The notes under the pieces: generated by a model
What the model was told of the DNA's origin: nothing
The model's input: only the letters and a program-made list of their open reading frames with translations
Database searches by the model: none
Program-made: the position numbers and the translations under genes
Assembly: GCA_020402945.1 (NCBI GenBank)
Contig: JADBYQ010000003.1
Span: forward strand, 62,001-126,000
DNA length: 64,000 nucleotides
DNA from: Cytophagales bacterium
GTDB taxonomy: Bacteria; Bacteroidota; Bacteroidia; Cytophagales; Cyclobacteriaceae
Direction: 5' to 3'
In this document: in pieces, positions 50,358-59,802 of the stretch
Layout of the letters: every line of letters begins with the position of its first letter
Position numbering within the stretch: position 1 is the first letter of the stretch

Positions 50358-53300
50358 TTATTTTTTAACAAACTTCAACTGATAAACTCCCGTAACTCCA
50401 TTTAAACGAAGCACATACATTCCGCTTGGCAGATCTTGCACATTGGCTCTGTAACCGTCTAAATTCTTTTCAAGAATGATTTTTCTTTCCTTACCAGAAA
50501 TGTCCATCAGGCGAGATTCCTGGATTTCAGAAATCCCTTGAATTTGCAGATAGTCTTCTACCGGATTAGGATAGGCGGATATTGCGGATGAGCTTGTTGG
50601 TAGGTCTCCCGTCACAATAAGGGTAATGTCAGCAGAAAAATCACTGGTACAGTCATCCACTTTCACGTTCACTTTGTAAACCCCTGCAGCGGTAGCATTT
50701 AAAGTTGCGTTAGTCGCCCCGGAGATGGCATTCCCGTTAAGGAACCATTGATTGCCTGTTGTTGCATTAGAAGTTAAAGTGGGCGTTTCAGTATTAACAT
50801 TTGTAAGAGTGACCGTTGGTTTAGCCGGCTTGATACAGAAGCTACGCTCAACTGGCGCAGCCGCGAGAAACGTGCTGTTTCCAGCTTGATTGGCCGTGAT
50901 GATTGCTCTTCCGGCCTTCACTAACGTAACCTGAGAACCGATTAACGTAACTTTGTCGGATGTGGTTGAAAACGTTACTGCTAACCCTGAAGTTGACGTT
51001 GCAGTTAATGCGAACACGGGATCTCCTACGACTTTATCGGCCGGAGCTGTAAATGTTATCATCTGATTCTGTTTCAAGGTAGTGCTCGAAATGATGTTAG
51101 AAGATGGCGAAACAAAGCCCCCATTTACCGAGCGAACCCGATACTGGTAGGAAGTTCCAACTACGAGCCCGTTTATGGCTTCGGAAAGACCAGAAATTGC
51201 CTTTGAATTATAGCCGGTAACAAACGTTGCAAAATTATCAGACGAAACATCGAGCTGATAGCCGGTCGCTCCAGCTACAGCAGACCAGTTCGCGGTAAAA
51301 CCACTAGTAGTAATGCCTGATGCTGCATTGGCAACCGGGGCAGAAATGATTAGCTCTGTAATGGAGTAAACTGAAACTGTACCACTTACTTCGTTAGAGA
51401 GTACCACTAGTGCGCTACCTGTTGGACTATCAGCTGCTGAGATAAAAATAACGCCTTCTGATCCCAAGTCATCGGAGGCAACAACTGGTGGATTTGATCT
51501 CTTGTTGTTATATCCAACAAATATTGGAGCCGCAGGGTTTGTGACATCATAAGTTACAACACCACCTATCCTCTCTAATGCTACGAAGGCATATTGTTTA
51601 CCGTTAATCTCTGCTACCGCTACACCTTCCGGCTCGGGCCCCTTGTTATCGCTGCGGTTTTTCCTAGCCGGTGTACCCGTGCTATTGTTGGCATTGAAAA
51701 AGGGACCCCATGTTGGGTCTTCAGCGGTGATACGTTCCAATTGGTTTCCACTATCGAATACACGCGCACCAGTGTTGCCATTCCAAATGGTAAACGAACG
51801 TGCTCCAAATGAATAGACTTCATCGAAATCGCCATCGTTATCGGTGTCACCCGTTTTGTTGGTTACTGCAAGTCGTCCGAGTGCAGAATTATTTTTCAAA
51901 ACTGATGCATCCGGAAAAGCAGTTGGATCCAGGTTTAATGAACTAAAGGTTACCTCATCTGTAATGCCTGTGTACTCGCGGGCATCGCCTTCGTTCGCAG
52001 TAATCACGTAGGGCACTCCCGCTACTTCATAAGAAGCAATGGCATCCGGCATATACATGCCTTTTACTTTCCACGAACCAAAAAATATGTCACCCGACAC
52101 ATCTGACGCATCAAATGAGTTTTCAGGTAAAGAGTGGTCCTTGAAACCCAGCGGCTTGATGTCCGTGACCGTTTTAGATACCAAGTCAATAATAGCTATG
52201 GCATTGTTTTCTTGAAGCGTCACCCATGCTTTTTTGGAATCCGCAGAAACGGTAATGTACTCCGGCTCCAAATCTTGTGAAACTGTTGAGCCTGGGCCAA
52301 AGATGCGTACTCCCTGGCTCTTGAGTGCTGCCATCTGACCGTCAAACGCATTGAAGTTGATCTGAGTAACATTTGCCTGCGTAATGTTGGCTACATCTGC
52401 CGGAACAGCTACGCTCGACAAGTCGACTAACGTGATCGAACCTTCAGGGTCGCTCAGCGTGGGTGTATAAAAAATCGGTTGAGCTTCATTGGCGGTCAGC
52501 ACAAATTTTCCATCTGGCGTGAAAGTCACCATGTCAGGTAAGTTTCCGGCATCTACCGATTTTAAATGGACACCATTGATATCAAAAAAAGCCACTTTAC
52601 CATTGGTGGTAGTTGCGTTTTCAACCGCGACCGCCACAATTCCATTCTTTACCGCGATGCTGTTAAGGCCCGCGCCATATGGAGCCATGTCGATGGTGAA
52701 GATGCGAGTAATTGCTGCAGGATTGGAGAAATTGAGAATCTCCATTTTGTTCAATAACGAGTTCAATACGAAGAGCCGATCACTTCCTGGATCGAAAGCA
52801 GATATTTCAGCTGAACTACCTGATTCAGGCACTTTAAAATTACCCGTGTAAGTGAGATTCAACGCATTGCTAGGTATGATTGGAGTTCTGTCATTGTCTT
52901 TGATGAAAACGATATGTTGCTTAATCGACCCTAAACTTCCATTGGTAACAGAACCTAATTGAAGTACCAAATATTTATCCTGGCTCGCAGTTGTATTGTC
53001 TACGATTTGAAGAGTGATATTTTGCGAAGCCGTTGAATTTGCAGGAAAAGTAACTGTCTGGTTCGTAAACGTATAGTCCGTTCCTGCCACTGCGGTACCA
53101 CCTACCACAGTAACTTGGCTTGAAACTGCACTCGTGCTGGTGAAAGCAATGTTAACTGCGATTGACAATGTTCCTCCTGTTTCGGTGGTGTTTGTTTTGT
53201 CAGCGGCAAATGCGATAGGCGTAGGCGTTGCCGTAAATGTTCCGGGTGTAGCAAAAATATCAACCCCGTTAAGCTTTTTGACAAGAGTAGATGGTACTCC

Positions 53301-54713
53301 CCAGTTTTGTCCAGCATTATTGTCCAACGTCAAGTTGTACAATTCAAGTGAGTATCCGCGCTCATCGGCATCCAATGGCCAAGGGGCAGCATCATCGTAG
53401 TTGACTTCATCTACTACGGCATTTGTACTGTTCAATAACTGAATCAACTCGCCACCATTACCCAACACATTTCCTATGACGGGTAAATCAAGAAAAGTCT
53501 TGCCTGTATAAAACGCTTCTGCGCCTGCCTTATCGGTGGCCAAAAGAAGGAAACCATTCGCAGGTATTGCCGTCTCGGGAAGAGTGAAGTTAAAATTGTT
53601 GGCGTCTTTTATTCGCAAACCACCCGCCTGAACAATGTTCGCACTGTTGTTGTATATCTCAATAAACTCGAGTGCATCGGCTTCTGGGATATTCAAGGCG
53701 TTGTACATGATCTCGGTAATGATCAGTGGAGGTGTGGTGATGTTGAATAGTAGTTGCCCACTCGTGTAGAGCACCGTTTGTACATTGTTCGATTGGTCGA
53801 CAATATTATTAACTGTTAAAACATAAGCAATCCCATCGCTCAATGTGGAAGTAGTAAGCGTTGCCTTTTTTGTAGCATCATTATAGACGCTTGAGATGAT
53901 CGATGCACCTCCATTAATAGTATAATTTGTAATAGTCTCTGCGCTGGCATTTGTTACCGACTCGCTAAAGACTACCTCGATGGAAGTCGAACTGATGATT
54001 GATGAACTGTTTACATTTGGTGCTGCAGTATCTCCTCCAAAAGTAAATGCGGTTGTATTCAGGCTGGCAGCGGTGGTAACCCCTACAGTAAGTGTCCAAT
54101 TGCTCAAGTTGCTGATCAACGCCTTATAGGCGGCAAACGATGATTGGCCCGCTCGCAAGCCTGTATAAAGTGCCGACTCCTGCCCGGACAGAATACTTAG
54201 CTGGCAGTCTGCTGGAAGAGAAGCAGGGACTGCTCCGTCCTCCACATTGCCGATATTTATTCTGGCAAGATGTGTGGTAGGCGTATCAACCGTAGCATCA
54301 CTAGCGGCTAGATATGCATACAACGCATCTGCTCCTTGGCTAAAGCCTCTATTGGCTGATCCAGCAAAGGTCACAACAGCAGCGGTACCAATTCCATTGG
54401 CTGTTAAAACGCCTGCATCAAGATTTGTGATTTTAACTACCGTTCCAGCGGCCACACCACCCACGGGTGAGGTCCACTTTGTGTAAGATTCTCCAGTGTT
54501 AAAGGCTGTTGCAGCGGAAGTTGAAAGCTCGTTATCTGAAAAATATATATCAGTCCCCGCTGGGATGTCGGCCAAAGCGACAAACGCTACCCAATCATTA
54601 TCAGCCCCACCGGCTGTATTGATCCCAACAAAAGCAATACTCCCTTGGGTGAGTTGCGCATAACTCATCGCCCAAGAAGAAAGGAAAAATAGAACTAGTA
54701 AAATTTTTCTCAT
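50358..54713 (-). CDS. secreted choice-of-anchor-I/lamin-tail protein with T9SS sorting domain
   Basis: 1451 residues. Signal peptide (ending SYAQ), an N-terminal domain (20-220), an SbsA-like Ig domain (225-325), a lamin-tail domain (about 326-470; LIITEIMYNALNIPEADALEFIEIYN), a Calx-beta domain (about 500-612; AGTDYTFTNQTVTFPANS), then a choice-of-anchor-I propeller (620-1115; FTPDGKFVLTANEAQP, DPEGSITLVDL, PEPEGVAVAEING). FnIII (1120-1215), MBG-like, Ig-like and a T9SS C-terminal domain (AYPNPVEDYLQI ... FVKK) end it. Such anchor-I proteins are often linked with extracellular phosphoesterases; an active site is not obvious. It is the only one of the three T9SS genes on the minus strand. 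Confidence 0.88.
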   Translation of the reverse strand: MRKILLVLFFLSSWAMSYAQLTQGSIAFVGINTAGGADNDWVAFVALADIPAGTDIYFSDNELSTSAATAFNTGESYTKWTSPVGGVAAGTVVKITNLDAGVLTANGIGTAAVVTFAGSANRGFSQGADALYAYLAASDATVDTPTTHLARINIGNVEDGAVPASLPADCQLSILSGQESALYTGLRAGQSSFAAYKALISNLSNWTLTVGVTTAASLNTTAFTFGGDTAAPNVNSSSIISSTSIEVVFSESVTNASAETITNYTINGGASIISSVYNDATKKATLTTSTLSDGIAYVLTVNNIVDQSNNVQTVLYTSGQLLFNITTPPLIITEIMYNALNIPEADALEFIEIYNNSANIVQAGGLRIKDANNFNFTLPETAIPANGFLLLATDKAGAEAFYTGKTFLDLPVIGNVLGNGGELIQLLNSTNAVVDEVNYDDAAPWPLDADERGYSLELYNLTLDNNAGQNWGVPSTLVKKLNGVDIFATPGTFTATPTPIAFAADKTNTTETGGTLSIAVNIAFTSTSAVSSQVTVVGGTAVAGTDYTFTNQTVTFPANSTASQNITLQIVDNTTASQDKYLVLQLGSVTNGSLGSIKQHIVFIKDNDRTPIIPSNALNLTYTGNFKVPESGSSAEISAFDPGSDRLFVLNSLLNKMEILNFSNPAAITRIFTIDMAPYGAGLNSIAVKNGIVAVAVENATTTNGKVAFFDINGVHLKSVDAGNLPDMVTFTPDGKFVLTANEAQPIFYTPTLSDPEGSITLVDLSSVAVPADVANITQANVTQINFNAFDGQMAALKSQGVRIFGPGSTVSQDLEPEYITVSADSKKAWVTLQENNAIAIIDLVSKTVTDIKPLGFKDHSLPENSFDASDVSGDIFFGSWKVKGMYMPDAIASYEVAGVPYVITANEGDAREYTGITDEVTFSSLNLDPTAFPDASVLKNNSALGRLAVTNKTGDTDNDGDFDEVYSFGARSFTIWNGNTGARVFDSGNQLERITAEDPTWGPFFNANNSTGTPARKNRSDNKGPEPEGVAVAEINGKQYAFVALERIGGVVTYDVTNPAAPIFVGYNNKRSNPPVVASDDLGSEGVIFISAADSPTGSALVVLSNEVSGTVSVYSITELIISAPVANAASGITTSGFTANWSAVAGATGYQLDVSSDNFATFVTGYNSKAISGLSEAINGLVVGTSYQYRVRSVNGGFVSPSSNIISSTTLKQNQMITFTAPADKVVGDPVFALTATSTSGLAVTFSTTSDKVTLIGSQVTLVKAGRAIITANQAGNSTFLAAAPVERSFCIKPAKPTVTLTNVNTETPTLTSNATTGNQWFLNGNAISGATNATLNATAAGVYKVNVKVDDCTSDFSADITLIVTGDLPTSSSAISAYPNPVEDYLQIQGISEIQESRLMDISGKERKIILEKNLDGYRANVQDLPSGMYVLRLNGVTGVYQLKFVKK

Positions 54714-54915
54714 AATTTGGTTTTTGATTCAGTCGCAAAAGACGCCAAACAAAACCGTAGTAGTATTACTGTTAGATTAAGGCTTCGTTATCGGATTGTT
54801 TTCCCAACTTCGTTGTTGAGCCTTCGAAAAGTTTGGATAAAAAGCGTGGCAAAAAAATCGGACTGTTGCCCTAATTGCCGCTAACACTCCCCGAAAATTA
54901 GAATTTTATGCCACT

Positions 54916-54960
54916 CTGTCACTTTTTGGCAGCAAATACCCTATGGCATAATCATTGACT
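54916..54960 (+). promoter_or_regulatory. candidate dnaK control region: inverted repeat plus sigma-54-like element
   Basis: CTGTCA-N5-TGGCAG (54916-54932) is a near-perfect palindrome. Twelve bases on, TGGCATAATCATTGAC (54944-54959) has the TGGCA-N6-TTG spacing of a sigma-54 promoter but GA instead of GC at -12. This would start transcription about 30 bp before the dnaK ATG. Operator or repressor identity is unknown. Confidence 0.4.
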
Positions 54961-54999
54961 TTGAGGGCATATAACCTCGAAAAATTAACAATTACAGAT

Positions 55000-56922
55000 A
55001 TGGGAAAGATCATTGGAATAGATTTAGGAACCACCAACAGTTGCGTGGCCGTAATGGAGGGCAACGAGCCTGTGGTGATTGCCAATAGCGAAGGCAGAAG
55101 GACAACTCCTTCTATCGTGGGCTTTTTGGACAATGGAAAAGGCGAGCGTAAAGTAGGAGACCCTGCAAAACGTCAAGCTATTACCAATCCCAAGAACACG
55201 GTTTCTTCTATCAAACGCTTCATGGGTAAGAAATTCGGTGAAGTGACTGGCGAGAAGAAAATGGTTTCGTACGAAGTAGAAAGTGGCAATAACGACACCG
55301 TGCGCGTGCGCATTGGTGACAGAATGTACACACCACAAGAAATCTCAGCGATGATTTTGCAGAAGATGAAAAGCACTGCTGAAGATTATCTTGGAACTAC
55401 GGTAACAGAAGCCATTATTACTGTTCCTGCTTACTTTAATGATGCCGAACGTCAGGCAACCAAAGAAGCCGGGCAAATTGCTGGTTTGGACGTAAAGCGT
55501 ATTATCAACGAGCCTACTGCTGCTGCATTGGCTTACGGATTAGATAAGAAGAACAAAGACATGAAGATTGCAGTGTACGACTTAGGTGGTGGTACATTCG
55601 ATGTGTCGATATTGGAATTGGGTGACGGTGTGTTTGAAGTGAAGTCAACCAACGGTGATGTGCACTTGGGCGGTGATGACTTTGATATGCGCGTGATGAA
55701 TTGGTTGGCCGATGAATTCAAGGCTGACAAAAATATTGATTTGCGCAAAGATCCGATGGCCTTACAACGTTTGAAAGAAGCATCTGAGAAAGCAAAAATT
55801 GAATTATCAAGTGGTAACGAAACGGAAATCAATTTGCCGTACATCACTAGCGTGGATGGTGTGCCTGAACACTTAGTAAAAAAATTGAGTCGTGCGAAGT
55901 TTGAGCAATTGTGCGATGATTTGATCAAGAGAACACTAGAACCTTGTAAGAAAGCAATGGCTGACTCAGGGTATTCCGTTTCACAAATTGACGAAGTTAT
56001 TTTAGTGGGTGGATCAACACGTATCCCAAGAATTGTAGAAGAAGTTGAAAAGTTCTTCGGCAAGAAACCATCGAAGGGCGTTAACCCTGATGAAGTGGTG
56101 GCCGTTGGTGCTGCCATACAAGGTGGTGTGTTGACAGGTGAAGTGAAGGATGTGTTGTTGTTGGATGTTACTCCATTATCTCTTGGTATCGAAACAATGG
56201 GCGGAGTAATGACAAAGTTGATCGAGTCAAACACTACTATCCCTTCTAAAAAATCAGAAGTGTTTTCAACAGCCTCTGATAGCCAGCCTTCCGTAGAAAT
56301 ACATGTATTGCAAGGCGAGCGTCCGATGGCAAAAGACAACCGTACCATTGGACGATTCCATTTGGATGGAATTCCTCCTGCTCCTCGTGGCGTACCTCAG
56401 ATCGAAGTGATCTTTGATATTGATGCGAACGGCATTTTACACGTGGCTGCAAAAGACAAAGGCACAGGTAAAGAACAAAAGATTCGTATTGAAGCGTCAA
56501 GTGGTTTGACCGATGCCGAAATCCAAAAGATGAAGCAAGAGGCTGCAGCGAATGCAGAGAGCGATAAGAAAGAAAAAGAAAAAGTAGAAAAAATCAACCA
56601 GGCAGATTCGCTAGTATTTCAAACTGAAAAACAAGTGAAGGAGTTTGGTGATAAACTATCTGAAGGCAATAAATCGGCTATCAATGGAGCGTTGATTAAA
56701 TTGAAAGAAGCTCACGCCAGCCAAGACCTGGCTGCGATTGACACTGCGATGAATGCACTCAATACTGCCTGGACTGCGGCTTCGCAAGAGATGTATGCGC
56801 AAGGAGGACAACCAAGTGCAGAGGCTCAACCGAATCCTGGCGCAGACGCCAACGCTGGCGCTGGCAACACGACAGGCGGAGCAGATGCGCAGGATGTGGA
56901 ATACGAAGAAGTGAAGAAGTAA
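55000..56922 (+). CDS. dnaK: molecular chaperone DnaK (Hsp70)
   Basis: 640 residues from ATG 55000 ([15 protein letters not shown]); an upstream in-frame TTG at 54955 overlaps the promoter-like element and is not the start. ATPase domain signatures [30 protein letters not shown] and [13 protein letters not shown] are intact; substrate-binding domain from about 390 ([19 protein letters not shown]), and a Gly/Asn/Ala-rich tail ending [12 protein letters not shown]. Cytosolic chaperone. No grpE or dnaJ gene is adjacent. A strong terminator follows at 56978. Confidence 0.98.
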   Translation: MGKIIGIDLGTTNSCVAVMEGNEPVVIANSEGRRTTPSIVGFLDNGKGERKVGDPAKRQAITNPKNTVSSIKRFMGKKFGEVTGEKKMVSYEVESGNNDTVRVRIGDRMYTPQEISAMILQKMKSTAEDYLGTTVTEAIITVPAYFNDAERQATKEAGQIAGLDVKRIINEPTAAALAYGLDKKNKDMKIAVYDLGGGTFDVSILELGDGVFEVKSTNGDVHLGGDDFDMRVMNWLADEFKADKNIDLRKDPMALQRLKEASEKAKIELSSGNETEINLPYITSVDGVPEHLVKKLSRAKFEQLCDDLIKRTLEPCKKAMADSGYSVSQIDEVILVGGSTRIPRIVEEVEKFFGKKPSKGVNPDEVVAVGAAIQGGVLTGEVKDVLLLDVTPLSLGIETMGGVMTKLIESNTTIPSKKSEVFSTASDSQPSVEIHVLQGERPMAKDNRTIGRFHLDGIPPAPRGVPQIEVIFDIDANGILHVAAKDKGTGKEQKIRIEASSGLTDAEIQKMKQEAAANAESDKKEKEKVEKINQADSLVFQTEKQVKEFGDKLSEGNKSAINGALIKLKEAHASQDLAAIDTAMNALNTAWTAASQEMYAQGGQPSAEAQPNPGADANAGAGNTTGGADAQDVEYEEVKK

Positions 56923-56977
56923 ATAATTTTCTTTCGTCAAGGGACTCCAAAGGTGTTTTGACAACTAACAGTTAGAC

Positions 56978-57010
56978 GGGCTTTTCCGAGAAATCGGGAA
57001 AGCCTTTTTT
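56978..57010 (+). terminator. rho-independent terminator of dnaK
   Basis: GGCTTTTCCGA (56979-56989) pairs with TCGGGAAAGCC (56994-57004) around a GAAA loop, with one G-T pair, then TTTTTT. Confidence 0.9.
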
Positions 57011-57022
57011 ATTAACGAAGGT

Positions 57023-58165
57023 TTATCTCAAATTCTTTGTAAATCCTCCCAATTTTGTGATAAAAAAATAATGAAGTGCGCTTTTGATGGACTGCAAAGA
57101 AAATGGGACTCTAAAAAAATACCTGATGTTGTACCTAATCAGCTGAATGTAAAAAAAGTTACTAATCTGCTTTTCTAATTTTTGATTTCTCTGATCAGTT
57201 TTAAAATTCTCATCCAACGTTAAGACATCTATCCATTCCTGAATGCGATAATCAAGGTTGTACTTTTGCGCACTCTCAAATGCTTCTGTAGCTAGCCTAT
57301 GGCGAGTAGCGGTGTTTTGCAAAGTAATAAATGCGTTCACCCACTCTTCATTGGTTTTACAAACAATCATTCCCTTTGCCTGTGCTGCAATATTTTGATA
57401 CGCCAAGATTGGTGAGCAGATAGTTGGCAATGAAAGAGCCATCGATTGCAATAATCGGTTCGCAGACTTATAAGAACTTGCCTCCTCATCCGTAAAGATG
57501 GGAAGTGCAATTGCATCGGCATGTTCGCTTAACGTTTTCAGATAGTCAGGTCTCCAACGTATAGTAGCATCAGTATGATTTGAAATCGTAACCAATTCCC
57601 AGCGAGATAGTCTGGGGTCTTTTAGTATATTCTTTAATTTTTCAACATTTGACCACCGCTGATGAGAACCATCGCCAAACCAAAAACACTTTAAGCGGCT
57701 CTTTTCAATAGTGGCAGTCCGCTTAACATACCATTCGGGAGCGTCTTCAATATAGTGCGATTGGATTCCATGATTCAAATAATTATCACAGAGCCGCTGC
57801 GAGGAACAAATTACGCGATCAACCGCTTTGCCTACGGTCAATGCCAACGGTAAATCACAATCTACCAATACTATATTTAGTCCGATTTCCTTCATAAAAG
57901 CAATGGTTGGAAGGTTGCTATCATCTTTGCATTTTTGAAGGATTACCAGATCACCACTGTTAACCAATTTTTTAAAATTCTTTTGCTCAGAGATGGACAG
58001 AGGAATCGTTCGCTCGAAAGAAGTGGGAACATAGGCGATACATGAATTGTAGCCAAGCTCCTTCAACTTAGAGTGAATTGCCAGACCTTGAATGCGAGAG
58101 CTAGCGGTAGCTTTTGGGTTAGCCCATAAAAACCAAATGACCTTATGCTGACCTTGCTTATTCAT
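57023..58165 (-). CDS. glycosyltransferase of GT-B fold (GT4-like)
   Basis: 380 residues. N-terminal IWFLWANPKATASSRIQGLAIHSKLKELGY suggests the GT-B acceptor domain; the C-terminal half has CFWFGDGSHQRWSNVEKL and SSYKSANRLLQSMALSLPTICSP, the E/S-x7 sugar-nucleotide region of GT4 enzymes, although the usual ExxxxxxxE pattern is weak. Its C-terminus (FFYIQLIRYNIRYFFRVPF) is basic and amphipathic, suggesting membrane contact. Convergent with dnaK, divergent from lysC. Acceptor unknown. Confidence 0.7.
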   Translation of the reverse strand: MNKQGQHKVIWFLWANPKATASSRIQGLAIHSKLKELGYNSCIAYVPTSFERTIPLSISEQKNFKKLVNSGDLVILQKCKDDSNLPTIAFMKEIGLNIVLVDCDLPLALTVGKAVDRVICSSQRLCDNYLNHGIQSHYIEDAPEWYVKRTATIEKSRLKCFWFGDGSHQRWSNVEKLKNILKDPRLSRWELVTISNHTDATIRWRPDYLKTLSEHADAIALPIFTDEEASSYKSANRLLQSMALSLPTICSPILAYQNIAAQAKGMIVCKTNEEWVNAFITLQNTATRHRLATEAFESAQKYNLDYRIQEWIDVLTLDENFKTDQRNQKLEKQISNFFYIQLIRYNIRYFFRVPFSLQSIKSALHYFFITKLGGFTKNLR

Positions 58166-58334
58166 AAAAGTATTGCCTTTATTGTGCTGATGCTAGCAAA
58201 AGAAAATCGTATGTTAGAAACAAACTTAAGTGAAAGACCGGAAAAATCATTTGATTCTAGTTTGTTACAAGCCATTGCATGCACCCAAGTGCTAACATTT
58301 TAATTTCTCCAGTGAATTTATCGAAACCTCCCTA

Positions 58335-58342
58335 TATCTTTG
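58335..58342 (+). promoter_or_regulatory. Bacteroidetes -7 box before aspartate kinase
   Basis: TATCTTTG matches TAnnTTTG exactly, 22 bp before the lysC ATG. No convincing -33 TTTG lies at the expected distance, so this is a partial match only. Confidence 0.35.
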
Positions 58343-58364
58343 CTGCCTTCGAAAACGGATTGAT

Positions 58365-59681
58365 ATGCTAGTCGTAAAATTTGGTGGTACATCGGTAGGC
58401 AAGCCCGAGCGGATGAAAAAGATTGCTGAACTGGTGCAGGGTATGCCGGGAAAAAAGATCGTGGTACTTTCTGCGCTAAGCGGAACAACGAATACGTTGG
58501 TGCGCATTGGAGAGCATTTGTTCGCCCAGCGCCAAACCGGAGCGCAGCAAGAGATTGCTGATCTGGAAAATCATTATTTGCAGTTCATAAAAGAACTATA
58601 TTCATCTACCGCTTATCAGGCAATTGGTCAAGAAATTGTAAGCCGCTATTTTAGCCTATTTAGGTTACTGGCAGCAGGCAAATTCGATGATCGCAGCTAC
58701 CGCGAGCTACTCGCTCAAGGTGAGTTAATTTCTACCGAGCTCTTCTATCACCACTTGCAAGAAAAAAAGATCGCAGCCCGTTTGCTTCCGGCTTTGCACT
58801 TCATGTCCATCGATGAAAACAACGAGCCTGAATTGGAAAAAATAAGTGAGCGCCTACAACCCATTTTGGCAACTATTCAAGCCGATATTATTGTGACGCA
58901 AGGCTATATCTGTCGGAATAACAAGAACGAAATTGATAACTTAAAAAGGGGCGGTAGCGACTATACCGCTTCGCTGATTGGAGCCGCCATTCGCGCGGAG
59001 GAAATACAAATATGGACGGACATTGATGGCATGCATAACAATGATCCTCGCATCGTAAAGAAGACCATGCCTATTGCAGAACTTACTTTTGATGAAGCCT
59101 CTGAGTTGGCCTACTTCGGGGCTAAAATTTTGCATCCCTCCACGATCGTGCCGGCTCAAAAATATGCCGTCCCTGTAAGGCTCAAAAACACGATGGATGA
59201 AAAAGCCCCCGGCACCATCATTAGTGACAAAGGCTCACGTGGCCAGTTTAAAGCCATTGCCGCCAAAGACGACATCACGGCTATCAACATTAAGTCATCA
59301 AGAATGCTGCTGGCATATGGCTTTTTACGAAAAGTCTTTGAGGTATTTGAAAAGCATAAGACCTCTATTGATATGATCTCTACCTCAGAGGTGGCCGTGT
59401 CTGTCACGATTGATGAAAATAATCATCTGGACGAAATTGTGTCAGAGTTACAACAGTTCGGCACCATTGAGGTAGATAAAAACCAAACCATTATTTGTAT
59501 TGTAGGTAACGCTCTGGCAGAAAAAGAAGCGGTCTTAAAAGAAGTATTTGAAGCACTGGCGCCCATCAAGATCCGGATGGTCTCGTTTGGAGGTAGTCAT
59601 AACAACATCTCTATTTTGGTGGACACGTCACAGAAGGAAAAAGCACTAAACCTCTTGAACGAAGGCCTCTTTCATCTGTAA
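58365..59681 (+). CDS. lysC: aspartate kinase
   Basis: 438 residues, monofunctional; no homoserine dehydrogenase domain follows. N-terminal kinase signatures VVKFGGTSVGKPERMKKIAELV and GGSDYTASLIGAAIRAEEIQIWTDIDGM, with DEASELAYFGAKILHPSTI. Two ACT domains fill residues 300-438 (AINIKSSRMLLAYGFLRKVFEVFEKHKTSIDMISTSEVAVS). First step of Lys/Thr/Met synthesis; the ACT domains suggest feedback inhibition. The long insertion around residues 70-165 is typical of the Bacteroidetes/LysC-III-like form. No other pathway gene is adjacent. Confidence 0.94.
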   Translation: MLVVKFGGTSVGKPERMKKIAELVQGMPGKKIVVLSALSGTTNTLVRIGEHLFAQRQTGAQQEIADLENHYLQFIKELYSSTAYQAIGQEIVSRYFSLFRLLAAGKFDDRSYRELLAQGELISTELFYHHLQEKKIAARLLPALHFMSIDENNEPELEKISERLQPILATIQADIIVTQGYICRNNKNEIDNLKRGGSDYTASLIGAAIRAEEIQIWTDIDGMHNNDPRIVKKTMPIAELTFDEASELAYFGAKILHPSTIVPAQKYAVPVRLKNTMDEKAPGTIISDKGSRGQFKAIAAKDDITAINIKSSRMLLAYGFLRKVFEVFEKHKTSIDMISTSEVAVSVTIDENNHLDEIVSELQQFGTIEVDKNQTIICIVGNALAEKEAVLKEVFEALAPIKIRMVSFGGSHNNISILVDTSQKEKALNLLNEGLFHL

Positions 59682-59751
59682 AGCGGCCAAAAATCAGCAG
59701 CTTCAAAACGAGTCGTAGTATTTCCTTAAAATGAAATTTCAAATACACTCG

Positions 59752-59781
59752 TTTGTGTTTTAATTTTTCCGCCTATATTTA
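59752..59781 (+). promoter_or_regulatory. Bacteroidetes-type promoter of nhaD
   Basis: TTTG (59752-59755), an 18-bp spacer and TATATTTA (59774-59781) fit the Bacteroidetes -33 TTTG / -7 TAnnTTTG pattern with one mismatch. The predicted start site lies about 15 bp before the nhaD ATG at 59803. Confidence 0.55.
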
Positions 59782-59802
59782 CCATAGACCAAACCTAAGG
59801 CT

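Noticed and set aside
55533-56348. 271-codon minus-strand frame inside dnaK
   Set aside because: It is the antisense of a highly conserved Hsp70 gene; long antisense frames are common there because of codon bias.
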